Shown here: positions 1 to 9,692 of the stretch, in pieces | Position numbering within the stretch: the first letter of the stretch is position 1 | Layout: each line of letters starts with the position of its first letter | Assembly (NCBI RefSeq): GCF_023507705.1 | Contig: NZ_JALBGD010000001.1 | Coordinates: 434,001 to 498,000, forward strand | Length of the DNA: 64,000 nucleotides | Direction: 5' to 3' | Source: Stappia sp. WLB 29 | Lineage (GTDB): Bacteria > Pseudomonadota > Alphaproteobacteria > Rhizobiales > Stappiaceae | Notes under the pieces: model-generated | Told to the model about the DNA's origin: nothing | Database searches by the model: none | Seen by the model: the letters and a program-made list of their open reading frames with translations, nothing else | Program-made: the position numbers and the translations under genes

Positions 1-815
1 AAGGACACCTGCGCATCCACCAGATCCTCGCCCGTCAGCAGCGGGGTTTCCTCCAGCAGATACGGGAACGGCGGATCGTCCATGGAATACATGACGACGG
101 TGCCGACCGGCGGGCGGCTCTGCAGTGCCTGCTCCGGCGACATCGACTGGTCGACCATGTGGAAGGTGAGCTGCGCGGTCTGGCCGATCAGCTCCTTCAG
201 GCGCTGGGGATCACCCTCGCCCGGCGCTTCCACGAGGATGCGGTCCTCGCCCTGGCGCTGGATGCTCGGCTCCGTCGTGCCGAACTCGTCGAGACGCAGT
301 CGAATCACCTCGATCGACTGCTGCACGATGGTGCTGATGCGCTGGGTCAGGCCCTGCTCGGTATAGGTGAAGCGGACAAGGCCGTCGTCGGCCACGTCGA
401 TGGCGAACTCGTTGACGGTCTGGCCGCCGAACAGGTTGGTCACCAGCGGGTTGGTCAGCTCGTTCAGCCGGGTGCGGGCATCGTCGAGCCGCGCGGTGTC
501 GCGGATGCGCACCTGCACGCCGTTGCCCTGCACGCCGAGGCCGGTATAGCCGATGCGCGGCTCGTCGCGCAGCTTCTGGCGGATGTCGCCTTCCAGCGTC
601 TTCAGCCGCTTCTGCACGTAATCGGCGCGGTCCACCTCGTAGAGGAGATAGGCGCCGCCCTGAAGATCCAGACCCAGCACGATCTGGCGAGAGGGCAACC
701 AGTCCGGCAACGCGCGCAAGGCCGCAGGCGACAGGAAGTTCGGCAGGGTGGTGATCGCCCCGGCGAGAATGACGAGGACGATCAGCGTGACCTTCCAGCG
801 TGCGAAATAGAGCAT
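1..815 (-). CDS. secD: Protein translocase subunit SecD (partial, 3' end outside window)
   Basis: SecD is an inner-membrane subunit of the Sec accessory complex SecDF-YajC, which uses the proton gradient to help pull secreted proteins across the membrane. The visible 271 codons start with one membrane segment (residues about 7-24), followed by the family motif LDLQGG at 49-54 and then the beginning of the large periplasmic domain. The gene runs off the left edge, so the C-terminal membrane bundle is not seen. It lies 77 bp downstream of yajC on the same strand, the usual yajC-secD-secF order. Start chosen at the ATG opening MLYFARWKV. Identity is secure. Confidence 0.95.
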   Translation of the reverse strand, partial: MLYFARWKVTLIVLVILAGAITTLPNFLSPAALRALPDWLPSRQIVLGLDLQGGAYLLYEVDRADYVQKRLKTLEGDIRQKLRDEPRIGYTGLGVQGNGVQVRIRDTARLDDARTRLNELTNPLVTNLFGGQTVNEFAIDVADDGLVRFTYTEQGLTQRISTIVQQSIEVIRLRLDEFGTTEPSIQRQGEDRILVEAPGEGDPQRLKELIGQTAQLTFHMVDQSMSPEQALQSRPPVGTVVMYSMDDPPFPYLLEETPLLTGEDLVDAQVS

Positions 816-892
816 GACGTTGCCGCTTCTGGTGTTCCGGCGGGCCGCCTGCTGACGATCCGCCGGACTGGGAAAAGGTTAGACCGGAAAGG

Positions 893-1228
893 TCAGCCGT
901 TGTCCTTGACGGGCTCGGACTTGGACCGGACTTCCGTGATCATGCTGCGCACGGCGCGCACCTTCAGCCCTTCGGCGAGTTCCAGCTGCACTTCGCCGTC
1001 GTCCACCACCTTGGAGACCTTACCGATCAGGCCGCCGGCGGTGACGACCGTGTCGCCGCGGCGCAGGTTCGCGACCATCTCCTGGTGCTGCTTCATGCGC
1101 TGGCGCTGCGGCCGGATGATCAGGAAATACATGATCACGAAGATCAGCACGAACGGCAGCAGCGACATCAGAAGGTCGGTCGAGCCACCGGCGCCGGCTC
1201 CCTGCGCATAGGCTGGCGAAATCAGCAT
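893..1228 (-). CDS. yajC: Preprotein translocase subunit YajC
   Basis: YajC is a small single-span membrane protein that associates with SecDF at the SecYEG translocon. The 111-residue product has a short periplasmic N-terminus (MLISPAYAQG), one membrane segment at about 20-38, and the typical basic exit RPQRQRMK at 39-46, followed by the cytoplasmic domain containing GDTVVTAGGLIG. An in-frame ATG two codons upstream (1234) exists, but the AGGGAG Shine-Dalgarno is placed correctly, 6 nt away, only for the ATG at 1228. It is the first gene of the yajC-secD unit and has a credible promoter at 1308-1335. Confidence 0.95.
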   Translation of the reverse strand: MLISPAYAQGAGAGGSTDLLMSLLPFVLIFVIMYFLIIRPQRQRMKQHQEMVANLRRGDTVVTAGGLIGKVSKVVDDGEVQLELAEGLKVRAVRSMITEVRSKSEPVKDNG

Positions 1229-1307
1229 GTACATCTCCCTTAGCCGCCCGTGTATCGCGTTTTCGCGATCACTCCACGAGGCCGGCTCCTGAATGAAAGT
1301 CGCGCGG

Positions 1308-1335
1308 ACTATACAAGTCGCGCCGGTCTTTGCAA
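1308..1335 (-). promoter_or_regulatory. Predicted sigma70-type promoter for yajC-secD
   Basis: Read on the minus strand there is TTGCAA (1330-1335), a 16-bp spacer and TATAGT (1308-1313). TATAGT matches the -10 consensus at five of six positions. Transcription would start near 1300, giving a leader of about 70 nt before yajC. This is a motif reading only. Confidence 0.45.
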
Positions 1336-1483
1336 GACGAACCGCGCGGTTCGCGGCCCGCATCCGCCGGCATTTTCCCGGCTTTGGCGCGGCCTTCGAC
1401 CGTGCTAGGAAATTCCCCCCGCACTTCTGCTACCGGTCATCTTGACCCGGCAGGCCCCATCACAAAAGACCCACGGCACAGAT

Positions 1484-2380
1484 ATGGATCCCGCACAGCA
1501 GTACAAGACCCAGGTCGACCAACTGGCCAGCCGCCTCGACACGCTGATCGAGCTGATTTCACGGGCGGTGCCGCCGGCGCGCCCCGCCCTCGACTTCGCC
1601 GCCGCCGACGCCTTCGTCTGGCAGGCCGACACGGGTTCGCTGGAGCCGGTTGCGAAGGTGAACCGGGTGGATATCGGCCTGCTGCAGGGCGTCGACCGGG
1701 CCCGCGACCAGCTGGTCGACAACACGATGCGCTTCGCCAGCGGCTTTGCCGCCAACAACGTCCTGCTGTGGGGCGCGCGCGGCATGGGCAAATCGTCGCT
1801 GGTCAAGGCGACCCATGCCCATGTCAATGCCGAACTGGCGCGCCGCGGCGTGGCCGAGCGGCTGAAACTGATCGAGATCCACCGCGAGGACATCGAGAGC
1901 CTGCCGGCCCTGATGAAGCTGGTGAAGACCGGCGGCCACCGCACCATCGTCTATTGCGACGATCTCAGCTTCGACAGCGGCGACGCCTCCTACAAGTCGC
2001 TGAAGGCCGCGCTCGACGGCGGCATCGAGGGCCGGCCCGACACGGTGCTGTTCTACGCCACCTCCAACCGCCGCCACCTCTTGCCGCGAGACATGATCGA
2101 GAACGAGCGCTCGACCGCGATCAATCCGGGCGAAGCGGTGGAGGAGAAGGTCTCCCTGTCGGACCGTTTCGGCCTGTGGCTCGGTTTCCACAAGTGCAGC
2201 CAGGACGAGTTCCTGGCGATGATCGACGGCTATGTGACGCATTACGGCCTCGACTACGACCCGGCGACCTTGCGCGCCGAGGCGCTGGAATGGGCGACCA
2301 CCCGCGGCAGCCGCTCGGGCCGCGTCGCCTTCCAGTTCATCCAGGACCTGGCCGGCCGGCTGGGCCGCAGCCTCGCCTGA
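1484..2380 (+). CDS. DUF815-family P-loop ATPase
   Basis: A 298-residue AAA-like ATPase of the DUF815 family, whose cellular role is not established. A Walker A motif GARGMGKSS lies at residues 97-105 and a Walker B-like segment TIVYCDDLS at about 154-162. The sequence after it (FYATSNRRHLL) resembles the sensor-1 region of AAA proteins. The start is taken at the ATG opening MDPAQQYKT; an in-frame TTG at 1442 would add 14 residues. Neither start has a strong Shine-Dalgarno. The gene is divergent from yajC and convergent with the DUF2155 gene. From memory, DUF815 genes often neighbour yajC in Rhizobiales. Confidence 0.85.
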   Translation: MDPAQQYKTQVDQLASRLDTLIELISRAVPPARPALDFAAADAFVWQADTGSLEPVAKVNRVDIGLLQGVDRARDQLVDNTMRFASGFAANNVLLWGARGMGKSSLVKATHAHVNAELARRGVAERLKLIEIHREDIESLPALMKLVKTGGHRTIVYCDDLSFDSGDASYKSLKAALDGGIEGRPDTVLFYATSNRRHLLPRDMIENERSTAINPGEAVEEKVSLSDRFGLWLGFHKCSQDEFLAMIDGYVTHYGLDYDPATLRAEALEWATTRGSRSGRVAFQFIQDLAGRLGRSLA

Positions 2381-2402
2381 GGCGGGCGCGCCCTCACCCG
2401 AA

Positions 2403-2444
2403 AATACGAACGGCGGCCGGATCTCTCCGGCCGCCGTTTTCGTT
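2403..2444. terminator. Bidirectional intrinsic terminator
   Basis: A perfect 10-bp GC-rich stem (2411-2420 paired with 2427-2436) with a 6-nt loop is followed by TTTTCGTT on the plus strand and by a T-rich stretch on the minus strand. It separates the convergent DUF815 ATPase and DUF2155 genes and could serve both. Confidence 0.8.
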
Positions 2445-2468
2445 CGGGCCATGATCTATGCCTGCCCC

Positions 2469-3002
2469 TCACATCGGCGGCTTGCGCCGCGGCGTGAGCT
2501 GCTCGGCTCCGAGTTCGGGCTTGGTACCGGCCAGCGGATCCTCGCCGGCGGCCGCTTCCTCGGAAATCGGCGGGCCGCTGTAGTTGGGCGGCGGGGCAAC
2601 GCTGGAGGACTGTTTGCAGTCGGTCAGCCACACGTCGTAGACGGCGTGCTCGACCGCGTGCAGGCCGGGGCTCGCCGCGAACATCCACCCCGTGAAGATC
2701 CGCCGAACCTCGTTGTTCAGCGTGATCTCGTCCACCTCGACGAAGGCGGTGGTCTGCGGCGCCTCGGTCTCGGGCCGGGTGTTGCACTGGCGCGGCGTCA
2801 CCTGCAGCGCGCCGAACTGCACCGTCTCGCCGATATAGACGTCGAAGCTGATGATGCGGCCGGTGATCTTGTCGAGGCCCGAGAACACGGCGACCGGGTT
2901 CTCGATCTTTTCGGCAAGGGCCGGCGACAGGCCCGTCAACAGCACGATCGCCGCGCCCGCCACACCGGGCAGGAAGCTCCGCAACTCCGCAGCCAGCTTC
3001 AT
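2469..3002 (-). CDS. DUF2155-domain secreted protein
   Basis: A 177-residue exported protein carrying the DUF2155 domain, common in alphaproteobacteria and of unknown function. An N-terminal signal peptide ends near SPALA (about residue 30). The mature part contains the conserved phrases VFSGLDKITG and FTGWMFAASPGLHAVEH, plus two cysteines (in RQCNT and LTDCK) that could form a disulphide. The ATG at 3002 is preferred over the GTG at 3008 because AGGGAA lies 6 nt upstream of it. It begins 28 bp after the end of valS on the same strand, so it is probably co-transcribed with valS. Confidence 0.85.
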   Translation of the reverse strand: MKLAAELRSFLPGVAGAAIVLLTGLSPALAEKIENPVAVFSGLDKITGRIISFDVYIGETVQFGALQVTPRQCNTRPETEAPQTTAFVEVDEITLNNEVRRIFTGWMFAASPGLHAVEHAVYDVWLTDCKQSSSVAPPPNYSGPPISEEAAAGEDPLAGTKPELGAEQLTPRRKPPM

Positions 3003-3030
3003 CCGCACTTCCCTCGCTCAGCTTGCCGGA

Positions 3031-5874
3031 TCACGCATGCGACAGATCGGCAAGGCGCTTGCGCGCCTCCACGACCTTGTCGCGCAACTCCACGAGTTCC
3101 GCCCGCTTTTCCTGTTCCGCGACGACGATCTCTTCCGGCGCCTTGGCGACGAAAGCCGGATTGCCGAGCTTCTTGTCGATCCGGGCGATCTCGCCGTCCA
3201 GCCTGGCTTCCTCCTTGGCAAGCCGGGCCGCCTCGGCACCAAGATCGATGAAATCGGCAAGAGGAAGGCAGAAGACCGCCTCTCCACTGACAATCTGCAC
3301 CGAACCGCGCGGCGGCGCATCGGCGAGCGAAACGCTTTCGGCCCTCGCCAGCCGCAGCAGCGCCGCCTCGTGGGTGGCGAGCCGCTGGCGGGTAACCTCG
3401 TTGGCGCCGGTGACGACCAGCGGCACGCGGGCGCCGGCCGGCACGTTCATTTCGGCACGCACCGAGCGGATCGAGGTGATCAGGTCCACCAGCCAGTTGA
3501 TCTCGGCCGCCGAGGACTGGTCGCCGCCCGCCGAAACCGGCCAGCGTGTGTGGACGAGCAGCCGCTCGCGGGCGGCCCCGGCATCGCCCTCGACGCTGCG
3601 AGCCCACAGCTCCTCGGTCATGAACGGCATGAACGGATGCAGCACCTTGAGGATCTCGTCGAGCACCCAGGCGGCGGTGGCGCGGGTTTCCTCGCGCGCA
3701 TCCTCGCTGCCCTCGCCGAAGATCGGCTTGGCCAGCTCCAGATACCAGTCGCAATAGGTGTTCCAGACGAAGCGGTAGGCCGCGCCTGCCGCCTCGTTGA
3801 AGCGGAAGCCTTCCAGCGCCTCGGTGACCTCGGCGATGCAGCGCCCGGTTTCCGTGACGATCCAGCGGTTGACGGTCTCGCGCACCGCGACCGGATCGAA
3901 ACCGGCGGGACGCTTGCCGCCGTTCATCTCCACGAAGCGGGCCGCGTTCCACAGCTTGGTGACGAAGTTGCGGTAGCCGGCAACCCGGCCCGTCGCCAGC
4001 TTGATGTCGCGCCCTTGGGCTGCCATCGCCGCCAGGGTGAAGCGCAGCGCGTCGGCGCCGTACTCGTCGATCAGGGCGAGCGGATCGATGACGTTGCCCT
4101 TCGACTTCGACATCTTCTGGCCCTTCTCGTCGCGGACCAGGGCGTGGATGTAGACCGTGTGGAAGGGCTCGGTCTTCATGTAGTGATCGCCGAACATCAT
4201 CATCCGGGCGACCCAGAAGAAGATGATGTCGAAGCCGGTGATCAGAACGCTCGTCGGGTAGTAGTTGGCGAGCTCCGGCGTCTTGTCCGGCCAGCCGAGC
4301 GTGGAGAACGGCCACAGCGCCGAGGAGAACCAGGTGTCGAGCACGTCCTCGTCACGGTAGAGCGCAACCGTGCCCTCCCCGCCGCTTTCCCAGCGGGCGA
4401 GCGCCGCCTCCATGTCGACGACCTCGACCTCGCGGGCGTAATGGGCGCGCGCGGCCTCCAGCGCTTCTTCCTCGCTGCGCTCGACGAAGATCTTGCCGTC
4501 CGGGCCGTACCAGGCCGGGATGCGGTGGCCCCACCACAGCTGGCGCGAGATGCACCAGGGCTGGATGTTCTCCATCCACTCGTAATAGGTCTTGTCCCAG
4601 TTGCGCGGAACGAAGTTGGTCCGCCCCTCGCGCACGCTGGCGATCGCCGGCTGGGCCAGCGTCTTGGCGTCGACATACCACTGGTCGGTCAGCAGCGGCT
4701 CGATCGGCACGCCGCCGCGGTCGCCATGCGGGACCATGTGCGTGTGCGGCTCGACCCGGTCGAGCAGGCCGAGCTCCTCCATCCGCGCAACCAGGCGCTT
4801 GCGCACGTCGAAGCGGTCACAGCCCTCGTAGGCCGAGATCGTCTCGGACAGCTCGGCGCTTTCGGCAACGCCCTTCAGGAACTCCGGGTTCTCGGCAAGG
4901 CGGACCTTCGCCTCGCGGTCGAGGACGGAGATCATCGGCAGGTCGTGGCGACGGCCGACCTCGAAGTCGTTGAAATCATGCGCCGGGGTGATCTTGACCG
5001 CGCCCGAGCCCGCATCCGGGTCGGCATAGTCGTCGGCGACGATGGGGATGCGGCGCCCGACCAGCGGCAGCACCACATGCTTGCCGATCAGGCCCTTGTA
5101 GCGCGGATCCTCCGGGTTCACGGCAACCGCCGTGTCGCCGAGCATGGTCTCGGGGCGGGTCGTGGCGACGGTGATGTAGTCGCGCGTCTCGAACTCGGTC
5201 GCGTTGCCGTCCTCGTCCCAGGCGACCGGCGCCTCGAACGTCTCGCCGCCCTCCAGCGGATAACGGAAGTGCCAGAGATTGCCTTTGATCTCGATCTGCT
5301 CGACCTCGAGGTCGGAGATCGCGGTCAGCAGCTTCGGGTCCCAGTTGACCAGCCGCTTGTCCTTGTAGATCAGCCCGTCGCGGTAAAGGCCGACGAAGAC
5401 CTCCAGCACGGCGCGGGACAGGCCCTCGTCCATGGTGAAGCGCTCGCGCGACCAGTCGCAGGAGGCGCCGAGCCGCTTGAGCTGATTGATGATCATGCCG
5501 CCGGATTCGGCCTTCCACTCCCACACGCGCTCGACGAAGGCCTCGCGGCCCATGTCGCGGCGGCCCGGCTCCTGGCGCTCGGCCAGCTGGCGTTCGACGA
5601 CCATCTGCGTGGCGATGCCGGCATGGTCCATGCCCGGCTGCCACAGCACGTCGCGCCCGCGCATGCGCTCGAAGCGGATGAGAATGTCCTGCAGCGTGTT
5701 GTTGAGCGCATGGCCCATGTGCAGGGAGCCCGTCACGTTGGGCGGCGGGATGACGATCGAATAGGACGCTGCGCCCGGCTCGGCGCCGGCTCCCGCCTTG
5801 AAGGCATCCGCCTCGTCCCAGGTCTCGGCGATCCTGGGTTCGACTGTGGCAGCGTCATAGGTCTTGTCGAGCAT
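3031..5874 (-). CDS. valS: Valyl-tRNA synthetase
   Basis: Class I aminoacyl-tRNA synthetase that charges tRNA-Val in the cytoplasm. The 947-residue product has the HIGH-type signature HMGH at 52-55 inside [12 protein letters not shown], and the KMSKS loop (KMSKSKGN) at about residue 585. The editing domain lies between them, and a C-terminal coiled-coil arm rich in Ala, Glu and Lys ends the protein, as expected for ValRS. The start at MLDKTYDAA is preferred over an upstream in-frame start at 5940 because it matches the usual family N-terminus. It follows popZ on the same strand, after a terminator, so it probably has its own promoter. Confidence 0.97.
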   Translation of the reverse strand: MLDKTYDAATVEPRIAETWDEADAFKAGAGAEPGAASYSIVIPPPNVTGSLHMGHALNNTLQDILIRFERMRGRDVLWQPGMDHAGIATQMVVERQLAERQEPGRRDMGREAFVERVWEWKAESGGMIINQLKRLGASCDWSRERFTMDEGLSRAVLEVFVGLYRDGLIYKDKRLVNWDPKLLTAISDLEVEQIEIKGNLWHFRYPLEGGETFEAPVAWDEDGNATEFETRDYITVATTRPETMLGDTAVAVNPEDPRYKGLIGKHVVLPLVGRRIPIVADDYADPDAGSGAVKITPAHDFNDFEVGRRHDLPMISVLDREAKVRLAENPEFLKGVAESAELSETISAYEGCDRFDVRKRLVARMEELGLLDRVEPHTHMVPHGDRGGVPIEPLLTDQWYVDAKTLAQPAIASVREGRTNFVPRNWDKTYYEWMENIQPWCISRQLWWGHRIPAWYGPDGKIFVERSEEEALEAARAHYAREVEVVDMEAALARWESGGEGTVALYRDEDVLDTWFSSALWPFSTLGWPDKTPELANYYPTSVLITGFDIIFFWVARMMMFGDHYMKTEPFHTVYIHALVRDEKGQKMSKSKGNVIDPLALIDEYGADALRFTLAAMAAQGRDIKLATGRVAGYRNFVTKLWNAARFVEMNGGKRPAGFDPVAVRETVNRWIVTETGRCIAEVTEALEGFRFNEAAGAAYRFVWNTYCDWYLELAKPIFGEGSEDAREETRATAAWVLDEILKVLHPFMPFMTEELWARSVEGDAGAARERLLVHTRWPVSAGGDQSSAAEINWLVDLITSIRSVRAEMNVPAGARVPLVVTGANEVTRQRLATHEAALLRLARAESVSLADAPPRGSVQIVSGEAVFCLPLADFIDLGAEAARLAKEEARLDGEIARIDKKLGNPAFVAKAPEEIVVAEQEKRAELVELRDKVVEARKRLADLSHA

Positions 5875-5977
5875 CGGTTTTCCCGGGGATTTGAGAACTG
5901 ATCGCGTGGTTACTCGCTGGCGCGGCGCCAAGTCAACCATTGCGCGGTGGCATCGCGCGGTGGCGGGGGCGCCACCG

Positions 5978-6010
5978 GAAACGAAAACGCCGCCCGGTGG
6001 GCGGCGTTTC
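5978..6010 (-). terminator. Intrinsic terminator downstream of popZ
   Basis: On the minus strand a 10-bp GC-rich stem (5986-5995 with 5999-6008) is followed by TTTTCGTTT. It ends the popZ transcript and separates it from valS. Confidence 0.75.
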
Positions 6011-6031
6011 GAGCGGAAGCAGCGCCAGGGC

Positions 6032-6655
6032 TCAGCGCCCGCGCGATACCCGCTCGATCTCCTGGCGTACGAGCCGCTCCACCAGGGGCGGAAGGTTCTC
6101 GTCGAGCCAGCCCTTCAGCATCGGCCGCAGCATCTCCTTGACGAGATCCTCCAGCGTACGGGCATTGTTGGACAGGATCGTGCCGGCGAGATTGTGGAAC
6201 GCCGCCTGGACCGCCTGGTTTGCGTCGGGAGACAACAGATCCTCGCCGTCCGGAACAGCAGACCCACGGGGCGCCGCGCGCGGGGCGGACGCCGGCTCTT
6301 CGTCGACGAAGGCCACATCGCCGGCCTCGTCCTCGTCGGATCCCAGTCCCTCGACCATGTCGAACGCATCGAGGTCGACCTCGTCGGCCTCGACGGCCTG
6401 CTCCTCGGTCAGTTGCAGGACATCATCGGTGTCCGGCTCGTCCTCGGCCTCGATCTCCACCTCGTCGTCGCCTGCGGAATCGAACAGCTTGTCGAGGTCG
6501 TCCTGCGACATCTCCTCGCCGGCGGCGGGCATCGCCTCTTCCGGCTCGGCCCCTGCCTTTCCGCCTGCAGACGTGTCTTCATCGGAGATGATCCGGCGAA
6601 TGGACGCCAGGATTTCTTCCATTGAAGGTTCTTGAGCTTGACTGGCGTTGGCCAT
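6032..6655 (-). CDS. popZ: PopZ-like polar organizing protein (DUF2497)
   Basis: PopZ forms a polymeric matrix at the cell pole of alphaproteobacteria and anchors the chromosome and cell-cycle signalling proteins. The 207-residue protein has the typical three-part layout. There is a conserved N-terminal helix ([17 protein letters not shown], about 11-27), a long acidic Pro/Ala/Glu/Asp-rich linker, and a conserved C-terminal helical region ([18 protein letters not shown] and LVRQEIERV) used for oligomerisation. It lies between tolC and valS. Identity as DUF2497 is clear. That it performs the polar role shown in Caulobacter and Agrobacterium is inference from the family. Confidence 0.85.
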   Translation of the reverse strand: MANASQAQEPSMEEILASIRRIISDEDTSAGGKAGAEPEEAMPAAGEEMSQDDLDKLFDSAGDDEVEIEAEDEPDTDDVLQLTEEQAVEADEVDLDAFDMVEGLGSDEDEAGDVAFVDEEPASAPRAAPRGSAVPDGEDLLSPDANQAVQAAFHNLAGTILSNNARTLEDLVKEMLRPMLKGWLDENLPPLVERLVRQEIERVSRGR

Positions 6656-6854
6656 ACCGATCCCCGCACTCGAAAACTCTGCGTCCGGCCCGCAGGCCGG
6701 GAAGCTTCTGACCGTCTGCAGCCCTTGGCGGAACTGCCGAGTCGATCACGAAAAACTATAACGTGTTAAGCCGCCGGGGGAAACGCACCACCGCGCCGCG
6801 ATGACCCCGAGCCGACCCGAACGGGCCAACAATTCCCCGATTCGGGCCATTTTG

Positions 6855-6890
6855 CACGAAAAACCGCCCCTGAACTGTCAGGAGCGGTCC
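6855..6890 (-). terminator. Intrinsic terminator of tolC
   Basis: On the minus strand ACCGCTCCTGA pairs with TTCAGGGGCGGT across a short loop and is followed by TTTTTC. It lies about 45 bp past the tolC stop codon. Confidence 0.75.
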
Positions 6891-6934
6891 TTCCCGATGC
6901 GGGAGCGCGGGCGGGACGGGCCCGCCGCTTTCGC

Positions 6935-8308
6935 TCAGCGGCCGTCCGGCGTCTTCAGTCCGTACCAGCTGTTGCGCACCTTCTTGTAGTGCGCGGTCTC
7001 GTCGTAGCGGGCCACGGCAAGGCCGATCTGGTCGGAGGTCAGGCGCCCGATGGCCGAAATCAGGGAATAGGCCGCGACCGTGCGGTTGCGCTGCGCGCTG
7101 ATCAGGCTGACCCGGCTGTTGACCAGATCGAACTGCGCATTGAGCACGTCCAGCGTGGTACGCTGGCCCACGCGCTGCTCCTCGATGACGCCTTCCAGCG
7201 CCAGCTGGTTGGCCGAAACCGCATCCTCGCCGGCCTGGATCGAGGCCAGCGCCGCCTGATACTGCCCCCAGGCGGAGACGACATTGGCGCGGATCTGGTC
7301 GCGGGCCACATCGAGCTGGATCTGGGTCTGGCCGAGATCTTCCTTCGCCTGCCGCACGCGCGACGACACGGCGCCGCCCTGGTAGAGCGGGATGGACACG
7401 CGGCCGAAGATGCTGGCGCTGTCCACCGTGTCGGTGCTGGGCGAGGACGGCGGACGCCACTGGCGCTGCAGGTCGGCCTCGACGGTGACGGTCGGCAGCA
7501 GCTCGCCCTCGATGGTCTTGACGCCGAACGTGCCGGCATCGACGAGATGCTGCGCCGCAAGGATGGACGGATGGTTGGCGGCGCTGAGGTTAAGCGCCTC
7601 GTCCAGCGAGCGCGGCATCCGGCCGTAGATCGTGGTTCGGGCGGACAGCGACTTCGGATCCGAGCCGACGACCTGGCGGTAGATGGCCCGCGCGGTGTTG
7701 ACGTTGGCCATCGCCAGGTTGAGGTCCGACTGGGCCTCCGAGTAGCGGGCCCGTGCCTGCGACACGTCGGTGCGGGTGCCCTCGCCCACCTCGAACCGGT
7801 CCTGCGCCGCGCGCACCTGCTCCGAGAGGAACGCAAGGCTGCTGCGCCGCAGCGAGACGATGGCGGTGGTGCTGATGACGTCCATATAGGCGGTCGCCGC
7901 ATCCAGCATCACCGCCTGCTCGGTCGCCCGCAGGCTCTCGCGCTCGGCCCGCACCACGGCCTCGGCCTGGCGAACCGAGTTCACCGTGCGGAAGCCGCGG
8001 AACAGGGCTTGCGAAATGGACAGGCCGACGGAGGCCGTGTTGCCGTAGCGCGAGCGGCCCGGATCGCTGTTGGTGTGCTGCGCGCCGACATCGAGGCGCC
8101 CGAAGATCTGCGGGCGCCAGCCCGACAGCGCCTGCGGCACCGATTCATTGACCGAGCGCAGCGCCGCACGGGCCGCGTTCAGCGTGGGATTGTCGGAATA
8201 GGCCTGAGCCAACGCCTGGTCGATCGACTGCGCGCGTCCCGTCGCGGGCACGCCAGCGACCGCCACCGCAAGCGCGGTCGCAAAGAGCCATGAACCCGTC
8301 CGCTTCAC
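6935..8308 (-). CDS. tolC: TolC-family outer-membrane channel protein
   Basis: Outer-membrane tunnel protein used by type I secretion and tripartite efflux pumps. The 457-residue product begins with a signal peptide ending near TGRAQ (about residue 26), followed by SIDQALAQAYSDNPTL, the usual start of a TolC barrel-tunnel repeat. Two long helical repeat regions of the OEP family follow. The GTG at 8308 is chosen because AGGGG lies 8 nt upstream and the signal peptide begins there; upstream in-frame sequence is not protein-like. It sits between popZ and a PCMT-like gene, with its own terminator and no adjacent pump genes, so it is probably a shared exit channel. Confidence 0.9.
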   Translation of the reverse strand: MKRTGSWLFATALAVAVAGVPATGRAQSIDQALAQAYSDNPTLNAARAALRSVNESVPQALSGWRPQIFGRLDVGAQHTNSDPGRSRYGNTASVGLSISQALFRGFRTVNSVRQAEAVVRAERESLRATEQAVMLDAATAYMDVISTTAIVSLRRSSLAFLSEQVRAAQDRFEVGEGTRTDVSQARARYSEAQSDLNLAMANVNTARAIYRQVVGSDPKSLSARTTIYGRMPRSLDEALNLSAANHPSILAAQHLVDAGTFGVKTIEGELLPTVTVEADLQRQWRPPSSPSTDTVDSASIFGRVSIPLYQGGAVSSRVRQAKEDLGQTQIQLDVARDQIRANVVSAWGQYQAALASIQAGEDAVSANQLALEGVIEEQRVGQRTTLDVLNAQFDLVNSRVSLISAQRNRTVAAYSLISAIGRLTSDQIGLAVARYDETAHYKKVRNSWYGLKTPDGR

Positions 8309-8715
8309 CTTGAACACCCCTGTACAACTCCGGAGCAGCCACGACGGCAGAATCACCGGCGGCCGACTTCTGTTTGACGCGGGTCCCCGTGACCCATGAT
8401 CCTGCCTGTACGGATCCGCGGTTTTCCGGTCCGCCCCAGGGGCGCCCGCCGCTTTTTGATCCCTTGCGCGCCGCGATCTGTCCCGCAACGCCGCATGCCG
8501 GCCGCCTGCCCTCCAGCAGACGTTCCACGGCACGGCTACTGTTATCTCCCGCCGGGCACGACACAACCTTTCAAAGGTAACCGCGCACGCATTCGCAAGC
8601 GGCTGCGACCTCTCGGCAACACCTGTGCCCGAAAGTCACGTTGCGGAAAATGGAAGGGCCGCGCGGACACCGGTCCGGCGCGGCCCTCGATCTTGCAAAA
8701 AACCCTGGAAAACCG
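8309..8715. other. Intergenic region between tolC and the PCMT-like gene
   Basis: About 400 bp without a supported gene. It holds the PCMT terminator (8644-8686) and must contain the tolC promoter, which I could not place with confidence. Reading frames here lack ribosome sites and protein-like composition. Confidence 0.5.
8644..8686 (-). terminator. Intrinsic terminator of the PCMT-like gene
   Basis: On the minus strand GGCCGCGCCGGA pairs with TCCGCGCGGCC (one bulge) and is followed by a T-rich tail TTCCATTTTCC. It lies just downstream of the methyltransferase stop codon. Confidence 0.65.
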
Positions 8716-9378
8716 TCAGAAGACGAATTCCTTCGGGCGCTCGAAGCCCGGAAGCAGATGCGCCGAGGCGTTGAATGCGAAACGGCCGGAGACCGCGTCG
8801 CCCGAGCGCACATGGAGTTCGGCCTGGCCCGCCCCGCCGAGGCCGCGCACGACCACGAGCCGGCCGCCATCCTTGAGCTGCGCCGTCAGGGACGGCGGCA
8901 GCACCTCGACGGCGCCGTCGACGAAAATCACGTCATAGGGGCCTTCCGAGGCCCCGCCCTTGGCAAGGTCGCCCTCGATCACCGCCGCGTTCTCGATGCC
9001 GAGCTCCACCAGCAGCTCCGAGGCGGCCGCCGCGATCTGCGGATCCGACTCGATGCCGACGACCGACCCGGCCAGCTGCGCGAACACCGCAACGCTGTAG
9101 CCGGTGCCGCAGCCCACGCACAGCACCACCTCGCCCGGCTGGACGGCAGCGAGCTGCACCAGCTTGCCGAAGACATGCGGCTTCATCAGGTAACGGCTGG
9201 TCTCCCCGCTCGCCGCGAGGATGTCCTGGTCGCTATAGGCGATGCAGCGCTTGGACGCCGGCACGAACCGCTCCCGCGGCACGCTTTCCATCGCGTCCAG
9301 CACCCTCAGGTCCGTGACGTCGTTGGTCCGCAGCTGGTTGTCCACCATGTGGGTGCGGACCTGCTCGTAATCGCCCAT
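8716..9378 (-). CDS. PCMT-family methyltransferase, atypical
   Basis: A 220-residue SAM-dependent methyltransferase related to protein-L-isoaspartate O-methyltransferase. The SAM-binding motif is visible as VVLCVGCGTGYS, followed by the acidic GIESD strand end and YDVIFVDGAVE. The catalytic loop of true Pcm proteins (GQTISQP, present in the second copy at 32426-33133) is replaced here by SGETSRYLMKP, so isoaspartate repair should not be assumed. The ATG at 9378 has an AAAGAGG ribosome site; longer frames upstream are not protein-like. It is transcribed toward tolC but separated from it by a terminator. Confidence 0.8.
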   Translation of the reverse strand: MGDYEQVRTHMVDNQLRTNDVTDLRVLDAMESVPRERFVPASKRCIAYSDQDILAASGETSRYLMKPHVFGKLVQLAAVQPGEVVLCVGCGTGYSVAVFAQLAGSVVGIESDPQIAAAASELLVELGIENAAVIEGDLAKGGASEGPYDVIFVDGAVEVLPPSLTAQLKDGGRLVVVRGLGGAGQAELHVRSGDAVSGRFAFNASAHLLPGFERPKEFVF

Positions 9379-9692
9379 TGCACGCCTCTTTTTGCGTTCT
9401 TGCCCCGGTCCGGCAGCGCCCGGCCCGGTCTCGCGCCGGCCCGCCAAAGCGGACCTGCAAACCCTCATCCGGTTCCTTACCGGGGTCCGGCCCGCCTGAC
9501 AAGCCGCACGCATGCGCAAGTCCCCGGGAGGTCCGCATGGTGAGATAACGATGCAATCACGGCGTGCATCCGAGGATGGATCGGGGACGACGGGATAGCA
9601 GGCGATTTCCGCTGCAATCACGCATGAGCTTCGGTGGCAGGGCGACACCGGCGGCACCACATTGCGGTATAAGCCTGCCGAGGGAGTGCGTA
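9379..9692. other. Divergent intergenic region
   Basis: About 310 bp between the minus-strand methyltransferase and the plus-strand small gene. It contains an inverted repeat GATGCA-N9-TGCATC at 9550-9570 and must hold two promoters, which I cannot place firmly. No gene is supported. Confidence 0.4.

Noticed and set aside
2851-5901. 1016-codon plus-strand frame opposite valS
   Set aside because: Antisense shadow of valyl-tRNA synthetase; no ribosome site, no recognisable domain.
6751-6775. CtrA box upstream of popZ
   Set aside because: Only one TTAA half-site is present; no second half-site at N7 spacing.
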